Positions 13,895-17,280 of a stretch of 17,280 nt of DNA are shown here, in pieces. The notes below the pieces were generated by a model that saw nothing but the letters and a program-made list of their open reading frames with translations, had not been told where the DNA came from and ran no database searches. Position 1 is the stretch's first letter. Every line of letters starts with the position of its first letter. Location of the stretch: positions 1-17,280 of the forward strand of contig JACCVK010000211.1 of NCBI GenBank assembly GCA_013698195.1, in the 5' to 3' direction. This DNA comes from Actinomycetota bacterium (lineage in GTDB: Bacteria; Actinomycetota; Thermoleophilia; Gaiellales; Gaiellaceae). Both the position numbers and the translations under genes were made by a program.

Positions 13895-14308
13895 GTGGAA
13901 CGCCGCCGGCAGAGACATCTCGCGCTCATCCTCGGGCGCGAGCTCGCGTCGCAGCTTGCGACGGCGACGTTCATCGCCGACGCGGACGGCGAGCTCGTCT
14001 TCTTCAACGAGCCTGCAGAGCAGATTCTCGGGCGAACGTTCTCCGAAGCCGGATCGATGCCGGCGGCCGAGTGGACGTCGATGTTCCAGCTCGAGACCGT
14101 CGAGGGCGATCCGCTTCCGCTCGACCAGATGCCGGCGGCAGTCGCGCTCCTCGAGCATCGCCCCACGCACGGGAGGCTTCGCATGACCGGCTTCGACGGC
14201 GTACAGCGAGTTCTGTCGGTTACCGGAATTCCGCTCTTCTCCTCGCGAGTCGAGTGCGTGGGCATGCTCGCGCTCTTCTGGCAGGAGGACGCACCCGGGG
14301 ACGGTTAG
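13895..14308 (+). CDS. Small PAS-domain protein
   Basis: This is a single-domain protein of 137 residues. After a basic N-terminus (MERRRQRHLALILGREL), residues 22-130 read as a PAS sensor fold. ATATFIADADGELVFFNEPA and EQILGRTFSE are the classic PAS start, and the end (VTGIPLFSSRVECVGMLALF) is the usual last strands. No output domain such as kinase or cyclase is attached, so it must act with a partner. Its stop TAG overlaps the next gene's GTG by one base (TAGTG), coupling it to the MBL hydrolase. The ligand or signal is unknown. GTG start with no Shine-Dalgarno sequence. Confidence 0.82.
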   Translation: MERRRQRHLALILGRELASQLATATFIADADGELVFFNEPAEQILGRTFSEAGSMPAAEWTSMFQLETVEGDPLPLDQMPAAVALLEHRPTHGRLRMTGFDGVQRVLSVTGIPLFSSRVECVGMLALFWQEDAPGDG

Positions 14309-15156
14309 TGGCCACCAGGCTCGCGAGTGTGTGGGGATGTCGCGGCTCGCTTCCCAGCCCGGGCGAGGACACGGTTCGGTACGGCGGGAACACCTCGTGC
14401 GTCCAGGTTCAGACAGGCGACGGCGTGCCCGTCATTCTCGACGCGGGCACGGGCATCAAGCGCCTCGGCGCGGAGCTCGCGAGCGCGGAGCGGATCCACG
14501 TGCTCCTTACTCATCTCCATCTCGATCACGTCGAGGGGCTCCGCTTCTTCGAGCCGCTGTGGCGTCCGACGACCGAGGTGCACCTCTGGGGGCCGCCCTC
14601 GCCGGTCTACACCCTCCGCGATCGGATCGCGCGTGCATTCTCCCCGCCGCTCTTCCCCGTCGACCTCGGCGACATTCCAGCCACCGTCGTGTTCCACGAT
14701 GTTCCGGAGGACACCTGGGAGCTCGAGGGAATCCGCATCCAGGCAGACCACGTCTCCCACCCGGGCTCGACTGTCGGATACCGGCTCGAGCAAGACGGCC
14801 ACACGCTCGCGTTCATCCCCGATCACGAGCCAGTCCTCGGCGTGGCGCTCGAGTCGCTCGCGGCGGAGTGGATCTCGGGCCACGCACTCGCCGCGGGCGC
14901 AGACGTTCTCGTCCACGACTGCCAGTTCACAGAGTCCGAGTACGCCGACAGGATGGGTTGGGGACACTCCAGCGTCGCGGACGCGGTCAGCTTCGCACGG
15001 CGAGCCGAGGTCGGACAACTCGTGCTCTTCCACCACGATCCCGACCGCTCGGACGAGGGCGTCGACCGTCTTGTCGAGCGAGCCGGCGAGCTGTGGGACG
15101 GAGCCGGCGGCGCGGCACCTATCGCCGCGTTCGAGGGGATGTCGCTAGAGGCTTAG
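14308..15156 (+). CDS. MBL-fold hydrolase (PhnP / RNase Z-like branch)
   Basis: This metal-dependent hydrolase has 282 residues. The N-terminus WGCRGSLPSPGEDTVRYGG followed by NTSCVQV is typical of MBL phosphodiesterases related to PhnP and RNase Z, which often act on cyclic or ester phosphates. Metal ligands are THLHLDH (His69, His71, Asp73, His74), His151 in SHPGS, Asp204 in VHDCQF and His242 or His243 in LFHHDPD. The substrate is unknown. The frame remains open far upstream (to 13483), but that part lies over the AlkZ-like and PAS genes and is not protein-like, so GTG 14308 was chosen. Coupling to the PAS gene suggests PAS-controlled hydrolysis of a small nucleotide or phosphate ester, which is inference. 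Confidence 0.9.
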   Translation: MATRLASVWGCRGSLPSPGEDTVRYGGNTSCVQVQTGDGVPVILDAGTGIKRLGAELASAERIHVLLTHLHLDHVEGLRFFEPLWRPTTEVHLWGPPSPVYTLRDRIARAFSPPLFPVDLGDIPATVVFHDVPEDTWELEGIRIQADHVSHPGSTVGYRLEQDGHTLAFIPDHEPVLGVALESLAAEWISGHALAAGADVLVHDCQFTESEYADRMGWGHSSVADAVSFARRAEVGQLVLFHHDPDRSDEGVDRLVERAGELWDGAGGAAPIAAFEGMSLEA

Positions 15157-15165
15157 CCGCGACAG

Positions 15166-15597
15166 CTAGCGCGCGACGAGGCGGCCGAGCACCACGCCGA
15201 AGAGAGCATGGCGCCAGGTGGCTTGTGCGAATGCACGGGAGTTCGTCAGGAGCGGCGGCACGCCTGGCTCGCCGCGCGCGGGATGGTACCGATCGATGAA
15301 ATAACAGAGCGGGTAGAGGGCGAAGTGCTCGCTCAGCGCCATCCCAAGCGCAAGCTTTCGCGACTCAACCGGAACGATGCGCCGCGCCTCGTTGAAGACG
15401 AGCCCGAAGAGCGCTCCGTTCACCGCGTGCAGCGCGAGGCCGGTTGCCCGCCAGTGCGGTCCACGAGTCACGGCCTTTCCGAGCACCGCGACGTCCGAGT
15501 AGTCGCAGCCGAAGAGCCGGTGGTCGAGCGGCTCCTGAGCAGCCCAGACGCCGGCGGCCGTCGCGCCGGCCACCGCGGCTCGAATGCGACCCCTCAC
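15166..15597 (-). CDS. Unrecognised small membrane protein
   Basis: I do not recognise a family with confidence. The protein has 143 residues and several moderately hydrophobic segments (IRAAVAGATAAGVWAAQ, ATGLALHAVNGALFGLVFNE, LALGMALSEHFALYPLCYFI, ALFGVVLGRLVAR), so three or four membrane helices are likely. Conserved-looking polar residues inside these are His53, Asn56 and Glu64. The GTG start overlaps the ltrA-like stop in GTGA, and GGAGG lies 10 bases upstream. It is the last gene of the three-gene minus-strand chain. It converges with the MBL hydrolase, 9 bases apart. Confidence 0.75.
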   Translation of the reverse strand: MRGRIRAAVAGATAAGVWAAQEPLDHRLFGCDYSDVAVLGKAVTRGPHWRATGLALHAVNGALFGLVFNEARRIVPVESRKLALGMALSEHFALYPLCYFIDRYHPARGEPGVPPLLTNSRAFAQATWRHALFGVVLGRLVAR

Positions 15598-16754
15598 GAG
15601 GCAGGCGCCTCCACGGGATGCCGGACGCGGTCGCGCGCGGCGGCGAAGCGAATCGCCTCGTAGGCGATGAGCCCGACGCAAAGCGCCGCGACGGTTGCGA
15701 GCGTTGCGAGCGCGGGCAGCTCGAGTGCGATCGGGATCAGGACCAGCAGGAGGACGGACACGACGAGTCGCTGCCGGTTGAGCGTGCGCACGTTCCGTAG
15801 GCGAAAGAGGACGTGTCCGACGAGGTACAGCGCGACACCGCCGCAGAGAGCGACGGCGGGGACCGTTGCGAGGGGGTCGCTCATGTCGGCAAGCGTCTTC
15901 TTCACCCCGACGGCAAAGAGGATGATTCCCGCCACCATCGGCAGGTGGAGATAGCTGTACGAGTCGCGCGCCATCCGTAGCTGAGCGTTTCCGCTCGCCT
16001 CTCGCAAGTGTTTCTCCGCGACGATCGCAACCACGTCGAAATACGCCCACCAAAGCGCCCCGGCAATCGCCAGACCGAGGACCGCTGCTGCGACGACACC
16101 GACGCCGAGCTGGTTCGTTGCGCCCAACCCGACCGCGACGATCGATTCGCCCAGCGCGATGATGACGATCAGGCCGTGACGCTCAGCGAAGTGCCCGGCT
16201 TCGAGGTGCCATCCGCGTCCGCCTCCGATCCAGACGCCCGAAAAGTCGACGAGCAGCGCAAGAGCCCACAACCCAGTCTGCGCGGGGCCGTCAAAGGCTG
16301 ACGCGACGAAGAGAAGGACGATGCTGCCGAGGGTGCCGGCGCTGAGACGAGCGATCGCCTCCAGAAGATCGCGATCGCCGCGACCAGCGAATGCATACAA
16401 CGCCAGATGCGCGATCCGAATGGCCGCATACGCACACGCGAAGACGAATGCGTCGTCCCCGAACACATCCGGAACGGCGAGCGACGCGACGAGCATTGCC
16501 GTCATCGCACCGAAGACGACCACCCGTACCTCTCCATTCTCCGGATCGAGGGTGTTCGTCAGCCAGGAATAGGCGACCCACGCCCACCAGAGGATGCTCA
16601 AGACGAGGAGGCCCTTCACGAGGCCGGCCCAGGTCGGGTCGTTGGTGACGAGCGCGGTCACCTGGGTGAACGCGAAGACGAAGACCAGATCGAAGAAGAG
16701 CTCGAGTGGAGTGACGCGTTCTTCGCTGTCCCCGGTCCGAGACTGAACGGTCAC
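15594..16754 (-). CDS. LtrA family membrane protein
   Basis: This integral membrane protein has 386 residues and ten or more helices. The N-terminal signature VTPLELFFDLVFVFAFTQ and the middle block HFAERHGLIVIIALGESIVA are hallmarks of the low temperature requirement A family, named after a Listeria gene needed for growth in the cold. The biochemical role is unknown. The conserved Glu, Asp, His and Arg inside these helices suggest ion or small-molecule movement, which is inference. GTG start, overlapping the RibD-C gene stop by 4 bases (GTGA) with no Shine-Dalgarno sequence, so translation depends on coupling. Confidence 0.93.
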   Translation of the reverse strand: MTVQSRTGDSEERVTPLELFFDLVFVFAFTQVTALVTNDPTWAGLVKGLLVLSILWWAWVAYSWLTNTLDPENGEVRVVVFGAMTAMLVASLAVPDVFGDDAFVFACAYAAIRIAHLALYAFAGRGDRDLLEAIARLSAGTLGSIVLLFVASAFDGPAQTGLWALALLVDFSGVWIGGGRGWHLEAGHFAERHGLIVIIALGESIVAVGLGATNQLGVGVVAAAVLGLAIAGALWWAYFDVVAIVAEKHLREASGNAQLRMARDSYSYLHLPMVAGIILFAVGVKKTLADMSDPLATVPAVALCGGVALYLVGHVLFRLRNVRTLNRQRLVVSVLLLVLIPIALELPALATLATVAALCVGLIAYEAIRFAAARDRVRHPVEAPAS

Positions 16755-17280
16755 GACGCGAGCCCGTAGCGAAGGAAGAGGTGATCGCCATGGCGCCGGA
16801 CGCCGAGGAGCTGCTCACGGACGCCCGGCGGCATGAGCTCCACGGACTCCGCGAGCCCGAATCGGCTCTCCTGCCCGCGGTCGCCGGCCAGCAGCGGGGA
16901 AACGGTAAGGAAGAGCTCGTCGGCGAGACCCGCTCCGACCAGGCTGCCGAAGGTATGTGGCCCTGCCTCGCTCAAGACGAGCCTGTGCCCGCGCGCGTGC
17001 AATGCCTCGACGACACGGGACGGGTCGAGCGAAGCCTCGTCTCCCAGTGAAACGACCGTCGCGGCCTTCGGCACCGAGCCCCGTAGTCGCTCGGCGCCAG
17101 ACGTGCTCGTGAGCACGATCGCTCCGGCCGCAAGCACGGGCCGAGAGGGGTCGATCGACCCACGTCCCGTAAGGATCGCGACCTCCGGCTGCTCCGGCTT
17201 GTCCAGTGTCCGGCGAAGCTCGGCGAATGCCTCGGCCCCCGGCGGATACACCTTGTCGTGCCTCCACGTGCCTTCCGGAG
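16751..17280 (-). CDS. RibD C-terminal-like reductase (5' end outside window)
   Basis: The frame is open to the right edge, so the start lies beyond the window; a GTG at 17251 is in frame but probably internal. The visible 175 residues match the RibD C-terminal/dihydrofolate reductase-like fold, which uses NADPH to reduce pyrimidine intermediates in riboflavin synthesis and similar substrates. The key block is LSEAGPHTFGSLVGAGLADE, equivalent to the EGG-x5-L-x4-LVDE signature, followed by LTVSPLLAGD and a final HLFLRY strand. It is the first seen gene of the chain leading to LtrA. No deaminase half is visible, so it may be a stand-alone reductase with a substrate other than the riboflavin intermediate. 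Confidence 0.85.
   Translation of the reverse strand, partial: PEGTWRHDKVYPPGAEAFAELRRTLDKPEQPEVAILTGRGSIDPSRPVLAAGAIVLTSTSGAERLRGSVPKAATVVSLGDEASLDPSRVVEALHARGHRLVLSEAGPHTFGSLVGAGLADELFLTVSPLLAGDRGQESRFGLAESVELMPPGVREQLLGVRRHGDHLFLRYGLAS

Noticed and set aside
13483..14307. N-terminal extension of the MBL hydrolase frame
   Set aside because: It overlaps the AlkZ-like and PAS genes in another frame and is Arg/Ala/Pro-rich; the family N-terminus begins at WGCRGS just after GTG 14308.
1..17280. Frequent GAGCTC and CTCGAG hexamers
   Set aside because: Explained by the favoured codons GAG (Glu) and CTC (Leu) in Leu/Glu-rich helices; not treated as a signal.

Overview
The window is GC-rich, densely packed DNA with many GTG starts and coding on both strands. 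The protein families (a cyclase/NB-ARC/TPR regulator, CsoR-type copper control, AlkZ-like winged-helix proteins, LtrA, HdeD) and repeated signs of leaderless transcription fit a high-GC actinobacterium. The Thermoleophilia (Gaiella or Solirubrobacter type) are my best guess, but that is inference from gene style only. I see no CRISPR array, transposase, integrase or phage gene; this looks like ordinary chromosome.

Layout. Bases 1-300 hold no convincing gene but carry two perfect hairpins. A large regulator (cyclase-like domain, NB-ARC ATPase, TPR region) fills 307-2817 on +. On the minus strand lie HdeD-like membrane protein, cytochrome c lipoprotein, serS and tRNA-Ser(UGA), in that transcription order (5287 down to 2841). 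From 5417 on + come a glyoxalase-II-like MBL hydrolase and then a compact copper-resistance operon, copZ-copA-csoR, with a CsoR-type palindrome lying over its -10 element. A LysE-type exporter (-) and an EamA/DMT transporter (+) diverge near 9.4 kb.

From 10354 to 15156 there is a mixed accessory stretch: an AlkZ-like winged-helix protein, a convergent alpha/beta hydrolase, a degenerate MBL-fold protein, a second AlkZ-like paralogue broken by an in-frame TAG, a small PAS-domain protein and an intact PhnP-like MBL hydrolase coupled to it. The right end (15166-17280, minus) is a three-gene chain with 4-base GTGA overlaps: RibD-C reductase (cut by the window edge), LtrA membrane protein, and an unrecognised membrane protein.

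The most notable signals are: (1) five genes with a TAnnnT hexamer exactly 6 bases before the start codon, which predicts leaderless mRNAs; (2) the copper operator placed over such a -10, so CsoR would block a leaderless operon that encodes itself; (3) the AlkZ-like paralogue pair, one with an amber codon; (4) serS followed directly by its substrate tRNA gene; (5) a convergent gene pair sharing a self-complementary 10-base end with both stop codons. I found no clearly new multi-gene system; the PAS/MBL pair and the AlkZ-like neighbourhood are the least explained parts.
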